This document shows positions 1 through 11,095 of a stretch of DNA of 57,500 nt, piece by piece (within the stretch, counting starts at the first letter, position 1; each line of letters begins with the position of its first letter). Made by a program: the position numbers and the translations under genes. Origin of the DNA: Cristatella mucedo (lineage: Eukaryota; Bryozoa; Phylactolaemata; Cristatellidae). The DNA is taken from the NCBI GenBank assembly GCA_009760855.2, contig WPIO01000008.1, positions 3,100,001 through 3,157,500 on the forward strand, written 5' to 3'. The notes under the pieces are model-generated. The model had not been told where the DNA came from, did no database searches, and worked only from the letters and a program-made list of their open reading frames with translations.

Positions 1-2064
1 TCAGCCTTTCCAATCTCTGGATCACACTGGGTTTGCCCATAACTAGTAAGTTAGTTTTGTCATCGTTTAGTTTTAGAAAATTTGCTGCCATCCATGTGCG
101 GATGTCATCAATGCATGCAGCTAGTGAGTTGAGAGAATTTGAGGTGCTCGAAGGCTGTGAGGGATCAAAACAAAGGTACAACTGAGTGTCATCCGCATAG
201 AAGTGAAAGCCTAAATTGTGCTTGGCAATCACATCAGCAAGAGGCAGAGTATACACCGTGAAAAGAACCGGACCTAGCACGGAGCCCTGAGGTACTCCAT
301 ATTTCAGAGGTACTTCAGATGATCTTTGTCCATTCACATCAATACTCTGGAGTCTCCCACTGAGATATGACCTGAACCACTGCAGAGCAGTGCCAGTGAT
401 GCCCAGGCGAGATGAGAGGCGCTCTAGAAGAACTTTGTGATCGATGGTATCAAAAGCTGCCGAAAGATCAAGCAAAACAAGCAGACACACTCTACCCATG
501 TCTGCATTCCTAAGTAGGTCGTTGTATACCCGAAGCAATGCTGACTCTGTGGAGTGATTAGCTCTAAAGCCAGACTGGAACTTACTAGCAAGGTGTGAGG
601 TTTCGATATACGAGTTCAGCTGGTCTGCCACGACCCGTTCGAGTGTCTTTGATAGGAACGGTAGAAGGGAAACTGGGCGGTGGTTGCTCAAGTTTTCTTG
701 GTCAAGTGTAGCTTTCTTGAGAAGTGGCCTGACTACAGCTTTTTTGAAAGGTGCTGGGACATGACCTGAGGCTAATGACATATTAATGATGTTAGTTATG
801 CATGGCAGCAGCAGATCAATGCAACGTAGGAGCAGGACAGTGGGAATAGGGTCCAGAGGACTTGATGTCTTCTTTGATTGTGATACGAACTTTACGACTA
901 GATCACTAGTGACCTGCTTAAATGCAGGCATTGAGGTGCAGCCAGGAACCGAGGAACAGCATTCTAGTAGGGAGGTTGTCATCGCAGGGATGGATTCCCT
1001 GATCTTGTCTATCTTCTGCACAAAGAATCGAGAGAAGCGATCGGCTAGATCATCGCAAGGATCATCAGGTAAGGAGCTAATCTGGGAACGGTTGAGGAGA
1101 TGTTTTATTGTCGACATCAGCATTTTTGGATGGTGCATCTGTGATTCAACAATGTTTCTATAGAAGCTAGACTTGACCTTTGCTAGGATCGATTGGTACG
1201 ACTTACAGTAGTTTTCATATGCCTGTCGATGGACCGTTAGTCCGGATCTTCTGTATGCTTTTTCAAGCTTTCGTTTAGTAGACCTGGCTAGTTTAATGTC
1301 TGTGGTAAACCATAGGCCGTCTGGGCGGGGGCGCACAGTGTGCTTTGTCAGAGGTGCAAACTCGTCGAGCGTGTCAGCTAATGTCGTGTTGTAGCTATCT
1401 ACCAATGATGACAGATCGGAGGGAGGACTGAGCAGCAGAGGCGAAGCAGATATTCTCGCACGGACAGCATCGATGTCAAGGGTCTTGAGGTTTCGCGATT
1501 CACAGGTTATTTTAGAGCAGGATGTGGGCACACACTGTAGATTGAATGAGATCTGGATGTGGTCAGATAAGAAGGATTTGGTAATAATTGGTGATGACAA
1601 AGTGCAGTTATATGAGAAAATCTGGTCGAGTGTGTGACCCTTGATGTGGGTAGGGCCATGCACATGAGCCACAAGAGACAATGAGTCAGTCAATGCACGA
1701 AATTCGGTGCTGAAAGCATCAGATAAGTTATCAAAGTGAACGCTGAAGTCACCCATTACGAGGAAGGATCGATCGCACACAGAATCGAAATGAGATCGGA
1801 GAAACCTGAGATAAAGGAGGATTTGGTACCTGGAGGGCGATAGACTACTGCCACTATCGGTAGCTTGTTTTTGGGTGAGACCAGGACAATTGATTCAAAA
1901 GACTGCTTCGAGGGTACTGCAAATGGCTTGAAGTTAAATTTCGAGCGCACTATAATAGCAACTCCACCTCCAGTTTTGATTGATCTAGGGGTGTGAAAGA
2001 ACGAGAAACCGGATGGAGTTGCGTCTTTAATTGTCGGGCAATTTATCGATTTCAGCCAGGTTTC
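1..2064 (-). mobile_element. LINE-A copy 1, endonuclease and reverse transcriptase (runs off the window start)
   Basis: On the minus strand this encodes an APE-type endonuclease starting near TETWLKS and including GGGVAIIV, VVYRPPG, VMGDFS and LSDH. It is followed by a reverse transcriptase with [42 protein letters not shown] and [11 protein letters not shown] (the catalytic YADD near 190-210). This matches CR1/L2-like non-LTR retrotransposons. The frame shifts near 1770-1830, between the RPPG and GDFS blocks; below that it appears open to the window edge. The Asn of the usual GDFN motif is Ser. The 5' end is truncated at about 2064, where it abuts an oppositely oriented LINE-A piece. Over the shared 850 bp it differs from copy 2 at only about seven positions, so it is young. 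Confidence 0.9.
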
Positions 2065-2725
2065 AGTTCAGGCGCTTACAGCTTGGGCAAAACTCTGCAG
2101 CTTGGCTTGTCTGTCGTGAGCGTCGTAGATACCACATCACACCACTTCTTGCCGACCTGCACTGGCTCCCAGTCAAGCAGAGTAGTTACTTCAAGGTTCT
2201 GACACTCACTTTTAGGTCTCTTTATTCTTTATTCTATTTATTGGCTCCAGCCTATCTACTACTACTCTACCAGGCCAGGCATCGAACCACCAGATTTTCA
2301 GAATCAAATTGGTTAGCTACACCTCGTAAGAAGCTCAATTCCTTCGGAGACTGTGTCTTTAGTTTGCATGCTCTAAATGCCAGGAACTAATCCACACCCG
2401 ACTGATGTCACGACATCCCCCTGACTTGACGACATTAAAAAAAAACACTGAAGACGCATCGATTTATCACAGCATTTAACAAGTCCGTGTGATTCAACCA
2501 TCATGTGCTTATGCTTGCTGATACTGCGCATGCTGCCGCTAACCACGTCTGCATGCTGACTTTGTGCATGTCGCTTCTAACCATGTTGTGCTTGTTGTTA
2601 TTAAGCATGCTAGCACTAACCATTCTATCGTGCTTCCATTGCAGCAAATGTAAAGTGCCTAGAAAGAGATTGAGTTTTCTGAGAGCGTTATACAAATGTA
2701 TTATTATTATTATTATTATAAACCA
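2065..2725 (+). mobile_element. LINE-A 3' end, older diverged copy
   Basis: The plus strand encodes the C-terminal part of a LINE-A product ([31 protein letters not shown], then [11 protein letters not shown] and SFGDCVFSL). It is followed by the 3' untranslated region with the CATGCTG-rich stretch, the stem-loop (AAAGTGCCTAGAAAGAGATT and onward) and a (TTA)n tail at about 2700-2720. It is clearly more diverged than the copies at 1-2064 and 3707-5457. It begins at the residue block RLQL exactly where the opposite-strand copy 1 ends. Confidence 0.85.
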
Positions 2726-3489
2726 AGACCAAAAAGCGTTGAGAACGAGCTTTGAAGCTTCCACTTGACGAAAGTCTTTTGCCACGCGAGCACACGCAGC
2801 GAAACTCAACGTGTGCTCGTGCAGACGCATCCCAAGTAATGGCTGCGGTGCTCGGCGGAAGCTTGCGCGGCTAGCGAGCTGTACGCGCGGCCTCGATACA
2901 CGCCGATAGCAGAGCACGGCAGCTATTAGGGAGCGCCCGCAGTACTATGGATACAGCGAATCCAGCTCGTCATTGCAGATTGCAGGTATATCTGTGAGCT
3001 CGAGAGGCGTGCGTGTGCAGCGCCAACCATGGCATACAGCTCTCACTAGTTCGAAGCCCACAGTATAAGTCAATGATAATTACTACAGACGCACAGCTAT
3101 ACTTGATTGACTGCGTACATTTAAATATCCGGTTTCCGTTGATTTTAATTCCGAAACTGCCAATGCATAATCTCCTGCGCTTTCATTATCTGACCATTGC
3201 AGCATGTTACCGCTTACCTATCACGTTTCGCTGCCCTACATTACGGCACCTCTACGCCCGTTTGAACGTACCGACATAACGCAAAGGCGAGGCCTCATGC
3301 TATTGGATCGCCTCCAAAAACACCGGTCAACACATTTTTACAAAATTCAAGTTATATTAATGAAATTAGTCATTTTTCATCAATTTCATGTACTCAACAC
3401 AAATAGGACAGTAAAATTGCAAAATTGGCTCTAATTTTATGTAATCTTCAATAAATTAATGTTTACATCATGAAATGCATGCAAATAGT
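2726..3489. other. No recognisable feature
   Basis: This is mixed-composition sequence with only short unrelated open frames. I see no domain, repeat or splice pattern here that I can support. Confidence 0.5.
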
Positions 3490-3706
3490 AATACGGCCTA
3501 CGGTTGATACCTGTAAAAAATGGTCTGAGGCTTCTTAGATTTCTTCGCCTGTCTGTTGTACGGCTGTTCGGGAGCATCTATGAGGAGTGTGCAGCAGTAG
3601 TCAGCCAGCATTGCAGCGGACTCTTTTCTCTGGTTTGTCTGCTCCATTGTTGCAATTCATCTTTATGAAAACGTTCACCACTGACCACAGTTGTGCAGGG
3701 AAAAAA
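3490..3706 (-). pseudogene. Decayed multicopy gene, C-terminal piece, left of the inserted LINE
   Basis: On the minus strand, beyond the LINE tail, the broken frames read HNCGQ, then GERFHKDELQQW, and after a frameshift MLADYCC and QPYNRQAKKSKK. These match the end of a multicopy protein family known to me only as uncharacterised proteins repeated in many invertebrate genomes, where HLDFFP is followed by ...GERFHQD... and MLADYCW. It is the continuation of the piece at 5458-7211; the LINE-A copy sits between them. Frameshifts and a stop make it a pseudogene. Function is unknown, and its high copy number elsewhere suggests a mobile-element origin. Confidence 0.7.
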
Positions 3707-5457
3707 TAATAATAATAATAATAATTCACTTGATAAAGCGCCCTCAGAGAACTCAATCTCTCTCTAGGCGCTTTATATTTGCTGTAAAGTGAAATGCAAT
3801 CGAATGGTAAGTAAAATCGTGCTTGAAAAAAACAAACGAAATGAATAACATGGTTAGGAGTGACATGCACAGGGTCAGCATGCAAATGTGGTCAGTGGCA
3901 GCGTGCACAGTGTCAGCACGCATAAGCACATCAAGGACGAATCACAGGGACCCACTAAATGCTGTCCTAAATAGGTGTGTTTTTAGGTTCCTTTTAAATG
4001 TGGTCAGGTCAGGGGATGTTTTGACTCAGGTCGGGAGGGAGTTCCAGGCTTTGGGAGCATATGAACTAAATGCACGGTCTCCAAAGGATTTAAGGTTTGT
4101 ATGAGGTATTTCTAGACTGTTGGATTCCGAAAAGCGGGTGGTACGTTGCTTGGCCTGATGGGGTAGTATATCTGACAGATAGACTGGAGCCATAGAATGA
4201 AGGGACCTAAAAGTGAGCAACAAAACCTTGAAGTCAATCCGTTGCTTGACTGGTAGCCAGTGCAGGTCGGCGAGAAGTGGAGTAATGTGGCAACTGCGAC
4301 GCTCACGACAGACAAGCCTAGCTGCAGAGTTTTGCACAAGCTGCAATCGCCTGATCGCACATGCTGGTAGGCCAGTAAGCAGTGAGTTGCAGAAGTCGAG
4401 ACGGGATGTCACGAATGCATGAACTAACTTGGACGTGGTATCTTTATCTAAACAAGCCCGAATTTTAGCAATGTTATGAAGCTGAAAATAGGAAGATTTG
4501 ACTGTGGAGCTGATATGGTCGTCTAACGAGAGGTCGCTTTGGAATATGACACCTAGATTCCGAGCTGATTCAACTGGAGATATGCTGGCAGAGCCAATTT
4601 TGAGAGTCAGCCTTTCCAATCTCTGGATCACACTGGGTTTGCCCATAACTAGTAAGTTAGTTTTGTCATCGTTTAGTTTTAGAAAATTTGCTGCCATCCA
4701 TGTGCGGATGTCATCAATGCATGCAGCTAGTGAGTTGAGAGAATTTGAGGTGCTCGAAGGCTGTGAGGGATCAAAGCAAAGGTACAACTGAGTGTCATCC
4801 GCATAGAAGTGAAAGCCTAGATTGTGCTTGGCAATCACATCAGCAAGAGGCAGAGTATACACCGTGAAAAGAACCGGACCTAGCACGGAGCCCTGAGGTA
4901 CTCCATATTTCAGAGGTACTTCAGATGATCTTTGTCCCATTCACATCAATACTCTGGAGTCTCCCACTGAGATATGACCTGAACCACTGCAGAGCAGTGC
5001 CAGTGATGCCCAGGCGAGATGAGAGGCGCTCTAGAAGAACTTTGTGATCGATGGTATCAAAAGCTGCCGAAAGATCAAGCAAAACAAGCAGACACACTCT
5101 ACCCATGTCTGCATTCCTAAGTAGGTCGTTGTATACCCGAAGCAATGCTGACTCTGTGGAGTGATTAGCTCTAAAGCCAGACTGGAACTTACTAGCAAGG
5201 TGTGAGGTTTCGATATACGAGTTCAGCTGGTCCGCCACGACCCGTTCGAGTGTCTTTGATAGGAACGGTAGAAGGGAAACTGGGCGGTGGTTGCTCAAGT
5301 TTTCTTGGTCAAGTGTAGCTTTCTTGAGAAGTGGCCTGACTATAGCTTTTTTGAAAGGTGCTGGGACATGACCTGAGGCTAATGACATATTAATTATGTT
5401 AGTTATTCATGGCAGCAGCAGATCAATGCAACGTAGGAGCAGGACAGTGGGAATAGG
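3707..5457 (-). mobile_element. LINE-A copy 2, 5'-truncated, inserted in a decayed gene
   Basis: This is a complete 3' end on the minus strand: reverse transcriptase, C-terminal region, 3' untranslated region, stem-loop (AAGCGCCTAGAGAGAGATTG and onward) and a (TTA)n tail at 3707-3725. The RT frame includes [11 protein letters not shown] (near 5060), [13 protein letters not shown] and [13 protein letters not shown] (near 4800). A one-base insertion near 4935 (GTCCC where copy 1 has GTCC) splits the frame into two parts. The 5' end stops at about 5457; copy 1 continues there with matching sequence, whereas here the host pseudogene resumes. It is therefore a typical 5'-truncated insertion by target-primed reverse transcription. 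Confidence 0.92.
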
Positions 5458-7211
5458 TAAGAAATCCAAATGGCAATGAAGGCAGTGGATCTTCAGAGAC
5501 ATATTGCAGCGTTTGTGATACTGCATCAGCATGTCGTCTACTAGTTCCGTGCAGTTATTTGCTCCAACATTCCAGAGAAGGTTTTTAGACACTTGGCGAA
5601 AAGCATTCCATGCTGGTTTCGCGTCACCCTGCAGCAAGTTGTTAAACTTTCGTTGAGCATCTTTGTAGAGCTCTCAAAACCCGAGGACCCTCAAAAACTA
5701 CCTTTTCATTCTTCGCTTCTTCGCCGAGTCGCGGGCATTTTTCATGCAGCCATCGGAAAGCTGGCAATGTCCGGTCCGTGGCATGGCTTTCACGAAGTTC
5801 TCCATCAAACTTTGTTCGATGCGAAAGGGTGGTAGCAAGATTCTGCGAGCCTCTATCAGAGCCGGGTGCTGGATATTCTTCTCTCCAGCTGCTTCATTTT
5901 GTCTGCGAGTCCATTCCTTCTGCAAGTAGTGCAATTCCCTCGCTCGGCTATCCCACTCACATGAGAAAAGTATGTATTTGTATATAACTGCTGCAATTCC
6001 ATTACAAGTGCAGCTATTTTCAAATCACCACAGAGGTGCCGGCTGTACTTGTTTTACTTATGGGTTATTTATTATTACTTGTGGATTTCAATTGCTGCCT
6101 TAAGTTATCGTATGTCACTTTCACGTGTGCAGCATGCACTACTGGAATAGATGGAAGACGGTTTCCATTGTGAAAAGGCACAGCCTTAAGACAATTTCTA
6201 GGAGTCTAAAAATAGTCTCCATTCTTGCGGGTCATGAGTGATTGGTAAAGCGTTGATGAGGCCCTCAATATCGGAGCAGAATAGCAGATTACTCTCCTTT
6301 CTGAAGAAAGGCTCCAAGTGCTTGTGGCGCTTTCGATATAAAGTAATCGTGACATCTTCTCCGAGAAGATTCCACCGTTGGAGTTTTGCTGCTAGCAACC
6401 CCGCCTTGTTTTTGGTTAAAGTCCAAATCTCAAACCACAAGGCCATTTTTAGTACTTCCTGCGCTGTTCTGTGTGGGGTCGCTGATGCACCGCAGTGGAA
6501 ATCGGAATCTCTGCAATCGCTGCGGTGCTGACGGACAAGGAGAAGAACGGGTCGACTCACCCTTGTCCTCATCAAGTGAATCAGGAGAGTATTCTGCTGG
6601 AGATTCTTGAATATGAAGTCTCTCGCCACGTGGAACGGGTCTAAATGCACACAAAATCTCTATAGGTAAAATTTATTCTCGACTTCTTTCGCTTTGCCAT
6701 TCCGCCGGAAAGAGAAGGAACCGGAAGGAAAAGTAAGAGTCCTTTACGTGGTTGCATGGCTCTCTCCACACTATTGGGGAACTGCAAACGGCATTGACGG
6801 TCTTTTGCCATTCAACCGCTGTGAAAGCTGCGTTGTACATGTAGCGCAGCATGTACGGGGGTGGGGCCCAAGGCCGGCCTGGTCGCCAACCTTGCCTCCG
6901 AAGTGAAAATGACACGCCTTCTTCAATCGAGACTTGATACTTTTCTTCTGTTTTGAAAATGTCACTTCCCCACAAATAGAGCAAACATTGTGTCCGGCAT
7001 TAACGCACTTTCGAGGCGTTTCTCTGTATCTGTGCTGTACCTCAATGGATAGAATAACGACAGCTGCACGTAGCACTAGCTTCAGCTGTCTCGCACAAAG
7101 TCTGAAGTATTTTAAATGCTCAACTTTTCCCGACTGGGCTTTACGACGTCTGCTTACTGCAGCAACGGCCGGGCAGTAGTATTGCGTTGCATCAGAAAAT
7201 GATGCAATCAA
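5458..7211 (-). pseudogene. Decayed multicopy gene, N-terminal and central parts
   Basis: Read from right to left, frameshifted pieces give a recognisable multicopy invertebrate protein: CSICGEVTFSKQKKSIKS and HFGGKVGDQ with CxxC pairs (7100-6870); RPSMPFAVP and WREP.NHVKDSYF (6800-6720); FRPVPRGERL (6640); KAGLLAAKLQRWNLLGEDV to HDPQEWRLFLDS (6400-6200); LKAVPFHNGNRLPSIPVVHA (6180-6110); FSCEWDSRARELHYLQKEW (5960-5900); NIQHPALIEARRILLPPF and ENFVKAM (5870-5770); NNCTELVDDMLMQYHKRCNM and SLKIHCLHCHLDF (5560-5460). Stops and frameshifts separate the pieces. The CxxC pairs suggest metal binding. I know the family only as uncharacterised repeated proteins and do not assign a function. LINE-A inserted right after HLDF. 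Confidence 0.75.
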
Positions 7212-7499
7212 CTCCGGAGGATTTGTACATGATGGTTTTATGCATGCGATGCAATATTACTCCAGTCTGAGATTATTTAGGATAATGTTGCAGTCCGGCT
7301 GGATACACTTACAAGGTGAAACATAGAAAATGAACACCATGAAATACCTTCAAAACGAGAGTCAATAACAAGTTTTGTGGTTATATTCGTGTTCAGCACA
7401 CCTTGATACTACAGATTAGGGCCTTTTTAAGTCGATGACAATTTCAATGCTGACCGGTGTAATTAGATATATAACACTGCATTATGCATAGATTTATTG
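7212..7499. other. No recognisable feature
   Basis: This is AT-rich sequence between the decayed gene and a TA repeat. It may include the 5' flank of the decayed gene, but nothing identifies it. Confidence 0.4.
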
Positions 7500-7564
7500 A
7501 AAATATTGCATATATATATATATATATATATGCAATATACATTATATATATATATGCAATATAC

Positions 7565-7595
<31 letters not shown>

Positions 7596-7605
7596 ATGTA
7601 TATGT
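7500..7605. repeat. TA microsatellite with ATATGCAATATACAT interruptions
   Basis: These are runs of (TA)n broken by the repeated segment TGCAATATACATTATATA. The tract is locally near-palindromic. Confidence 0.9.
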
Positions 7606-7699
7606 ATTCGATCCCATATTTTAGAAGCTCCGGAGTGAGGATTAGGATGTCCGTCACCCACCGACACTAACTCCCTACAGGCGCTTCGAAGTGGAGACA

Positions 7700-7865
7700 A
7701 CTCTGCAGCTTAGCACTTCATGCTCTACTAACCGCTGTTTGCACGCTGACGCAATGCATGCTACCATTAGCCATATTATAATGTTTGTTTTACAACACAT
7801 GCAAAGAGCCTAGAAAGAGATTAAATAATCTGAGGGTGCGATAAAAATAAAATGTACTATCCTTA
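7700..7865 (+). mobile_element. LINE-A 3' end, old relict
   Basis: The CATGCTACCATTAGCC-type 3' untranslated sequence is followed by a decayed stem-loop (AGAGCCTAGAAAGAGATTAA) and an AT-rich tail with TTATTA. It is clearly more diverged than the other tails. Confidence 0.65.
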
Positions 7866-9180
7866 TTACACAGGCGTTTTATAGCGGCTTTATCCGACGT
7901 TTTCATTCGCTTTTTTATAATTAACTAAAATATTAAGTTTGCAAAAGTGGTGCACTCTCGAGGCGGATCCAAGAATGACACGTAAAGACGAAGGACGGTG
8001 AAATTTGGATCCGTCGCGTTAGCGCGAGGTACGTACCACTTTCTTCAGCACGTGAGGGTGCACCGTCTGCTATAGGATTCGAACCAACGTCCGGGAAAAG
8101 AATCCACGACGTAAGCTTGAATTGTGTCATCTTTTCCGGTGCCATATTTACGGCTGCTTTATTGTTTGAGAGATTCGCGTCTTTACATGTGTATGAATCA
8201 GGGCATGTTTCTGACCAGGAGTCCTACTAAGCAACAGCCCCGTGCCTGCTCGAGCATGCTTTTGCAGGCTTGCCAAAGCATGCTACTTGGGATGCTCGTG
8301 TGCAATGGGATGCTTAAATAAGCATGACACATTGCTTGCCATCAACTCAAGGTTATTGCTTCTCTACGCAGCGAGGTCTAAGCCACCTTTTTCATGTACC
8401 ATACAGTATAGTTATTAGAATAATTATTGTTTTTATTATTACCATCAAACCACCATGAGTATGAGTCATGCCCATTTTCGATTAAATGGATATTTTGCAC
8501 AGGGTTTAATGTATTTCGCTACAGATATTGAGCTTCTGATTAAGTGCGATCTGATACAGTTTGCATTTTATTAAAAATATAGAGGACAAGATTTGACAGG
8601 AATGTTTTCGGTCGTGCATACAATTTCACGAGGGCAGTGGGAATGTTGGGCCGAGTTAGGTGATCTGCCTAAGAGGCTCTGCAAAAGTTCGCAGAGAGAG
8701 GAGGTGACTGCCTGCCTAACGGCACTCCATAGTCTATCAGCACGCGTACATGGCTCAGTCTTTTAAGCCCGCAAAGAAATACTTCCTCTCGCTGAGGCGC
8801 TGTTAGCCTTGTACTGAATGTCCCTTTAAAGACGTGCAAGAAATTCAGCCCATTCGACCTAAAAATAGAAAGGTCGCTTTATAATAGGAGTAAAGCAGAA
8901 AGAGCAGCGTGCCATACCATGGCTGAGCCGATTCACGCAAAGCCGGAGGTCTGGTGTTTGGGGGTGCATTTGTTGGCAACCACTTTTAGATCCAAGTCGT
9001 CCGTAGTCCTCGACCGCGGACAGAGTACCGTCGCAGACAGATCAAAAGTAATAAGCGGAATAATCTTGCTCGAATGTCAGAGCTTAATTTGCGATATGCT
9101 TAATATGCTGCCTCGTGCTGTCGATCTCAGATCACAGATCAGTTTATTTCATTAGCCAAAAAGAGAAAGCGAATACTGTG
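7866..9180. other. Unassigned region with a possible tRNA-like SINE relict
   Basis: No gene is recognised. A minus-strand B-box-like match (GGTTCGAATCC, plus positions 8075-8085) suggests an old tRNA-derived SINE around 8020-8110. The tandem-looking GCATGCT words at 8255-8330 are not a clear repeat. The remainder shows nothing I can support. Confidence 0.35.
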
Positions 9181-9224
9181 GGCGAGATTGATAGCGAAAG
9201 AAGACGGACGGATGGGGAAAGAGA

Positions 9225-9379
9225 AAAAAGGGATTGAGAGAGAGACAGAGAGAGTGAAAGAGAAAGAGATGCCATCGAGAGAGGGAACGAAAGAGACATA
9301 AACAAATAGAGATATATTAGATAGAGAAAGTAAGAGAGAGAAAGTAAATAGATTGGGCAAATAAAAGTAGAGAGAGTAA

Positions 9380-9436
<57 letters not shown>

Positions 9437-9470
9437 GAGAGGAGAGAGAGAGAGAGAGAGAGAGAGAAGC
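9225..9470. repeat. GA-rich tract with GATA microsatellite
   Basis: An impure GA-rich tract leads into (TAGA)n at about 9380-9435 and then pure (GA)n to about 9468. The long Ser/Leu frame across it is a repeat artefact. Confidence 0.9.
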
Positions 9471-9782
9471 GAGGCGAAAAAATGTAGATGTACCGGATAC
9501 TGGGGCCGCGAGGCTGGCCGTTATAGTGTGTTTTCGCCGAGCCTGGACGCCGGTTGGCTAGCACTAGGAACAGCTGGAGAGCCACCATTACCGGAAGCAC
9601 CGCCTGATTGGTCTGCAGGTGTCGGCCGGGCTCCGGTTGGTTTTAAACTTATTCGCCACGCCCTAGCTTAGGGAGCGTATATCCTTGCAGCTAAAACCTT
9701 TCTTGAGCCCTACGCAGTAAGCAGCTGAGCCAAAGCGGTGGCGGGATCAAGCCCAGGGGGGGTGGTGGATCTTGTGTGTGGC

Positions 9783-9899
9783 AAATTCGACGTTCACGAC
9801 AAACAAGCCTAGTTGCAGAGTTTTGCACAAGCTGTAATCGCCTGATTGCACATGCCGGTAGGCCAGCAAGCAGAAGTCAAGTCGGGATGTCACAAATTA
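9783..9899 (-). mobile_element. LINE-A fragment next to LINE-B
   Basis: This minus-strand piece of the LINE-A C-terminal region ([16 protein letters not shown]) has no LINE-A 3' end. It changes abruptly to LINE-B-linked sequence at about 9900. Confidence 0.75.
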
Positions 9900-11095
9900 C
9901 GTAACATCGTACTGCCGCCGCAGCCACTTCGAGGCAGCAGGCGGTGTCCCGTGCTGGCTCGAGGCCATGACTGCGCCTTGACGCAGCCGGAAGCAGAGCA
10001 GCTTCAGAATCCAAAGCCGCAGCGGCCACTGAACCGGAAGCCACTGGAGCGTGACGTGCAGACGACTCGCAAGCGTAGCATGAAAGTAGCAGCTCAGGAC
10101 CGCTGAAAAGGATGAGCCATAGTCGGCAGCAGGAGAGTAGTTGTCGTTGCGCAAGAAGTGTGGAAGCGAGTTCTACAGTCTAGGACCTGCAGAGCTAAAG
10201 CTTCTTTCGCCAACTGTCTTTAATCGGAGGAATGGAACCGCTAATTTATTGTCCACACAGGACCTGAGGGCACGAGGCGGCTGAAACTGTTGCAGCAGCT
10301 CAGCTAGGTACGAAGGAGCCAAGCCGGGCGGGTCAGCGTAAGAACTTTGCTCTGTATCAGCTGCTCAACCGACATCCACCCTAGCTCTTTTAGCAAAAAA
10401 GACACGTGCTCAAACTTCTGGGACTTGAAGACTAGCCTTGCAGCCATATTCATAGCCAGCTGCAGTGGGCTAGTTGCTTTCTTTGGTAGCCCATCCAAAA
10501 GGGAATTACAATAATCCAGCCCAGACAGAACTAAGGAGCTGGTTAAATTTGTTGCAAGCCACTGAAGGAGCAGTCTCCTGAATGACACTTTTAAAATTTA
10601 GGCAGCTGCCGAAAACGACACCTAAATTCCGAGCATATGGTGATGGTTGCCCAAGAGCATCACCTATTAGAAGAGCAAAGCCTTTTAACCCAGCCACATG
10701 CTTAGGGTGTCCTATGAGCAGCAGTTCGGTTTTATCGTCATTTAGTTTCAAGAAGTTTTCCGACATCCAGGATCGGATGTGGCAAGGCAAGCATTCAGTT
10801 TCTTACTTGCTGCAGCAGATTCCGACGGTTTGAATGACAAATACAGCTGTGTATCGTCAGCATAAAAGTGATATCCCATTCCATGGACCTTAATCACTTT
10901 TCCCAGAGGTTGAGTATAAATGGAGAACATCAAGGGACCGAGTACGGACCCTTGAGGCACTTCACACGAGACCCGTCTCGTGTGTGAGAAATGATCCTCA
11001 CGCGAAACGGATTGAACACGATAAGACAACTACGATTTAAACCACGCCAGTGCCTCGTCTGCCAGACCGATCTTAAAATGCGCATTTCGCCCTAG
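9900..11095 (-). mobile_element. LINE-B reverse transcriptase fragment
   Basis: The minus strand encodes a second reverse transcriptase family with several frameshifts: [87 protein letters not shown] and ARLVFKSQKFEHVSFLLKEL. These are the late RT and C-terminal blocks of CR1/L2-like LINEs. LINE-B differs from LINE-A throughout (PLQLAMNMAARLVFKSQ against [17 protein letters not shown]). The part at 9900-10050 is unassigned tail or flank. Confidence 0.85.

Noticed and set aside
1-2725. A single LINE-A insertion with twin-primed 5' inversion
   Set aside because: The geometry fits, but the plus-strand part is far more diverged than the minus-strand part, so one event is unlikely. Kept only as a junction to check.
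5593-5987. Plus-strand frames of 60-80 codons in 5.6-6.0 kb
   Set aside because: They are antisense to the recognisable decayed gene and have no motifs.
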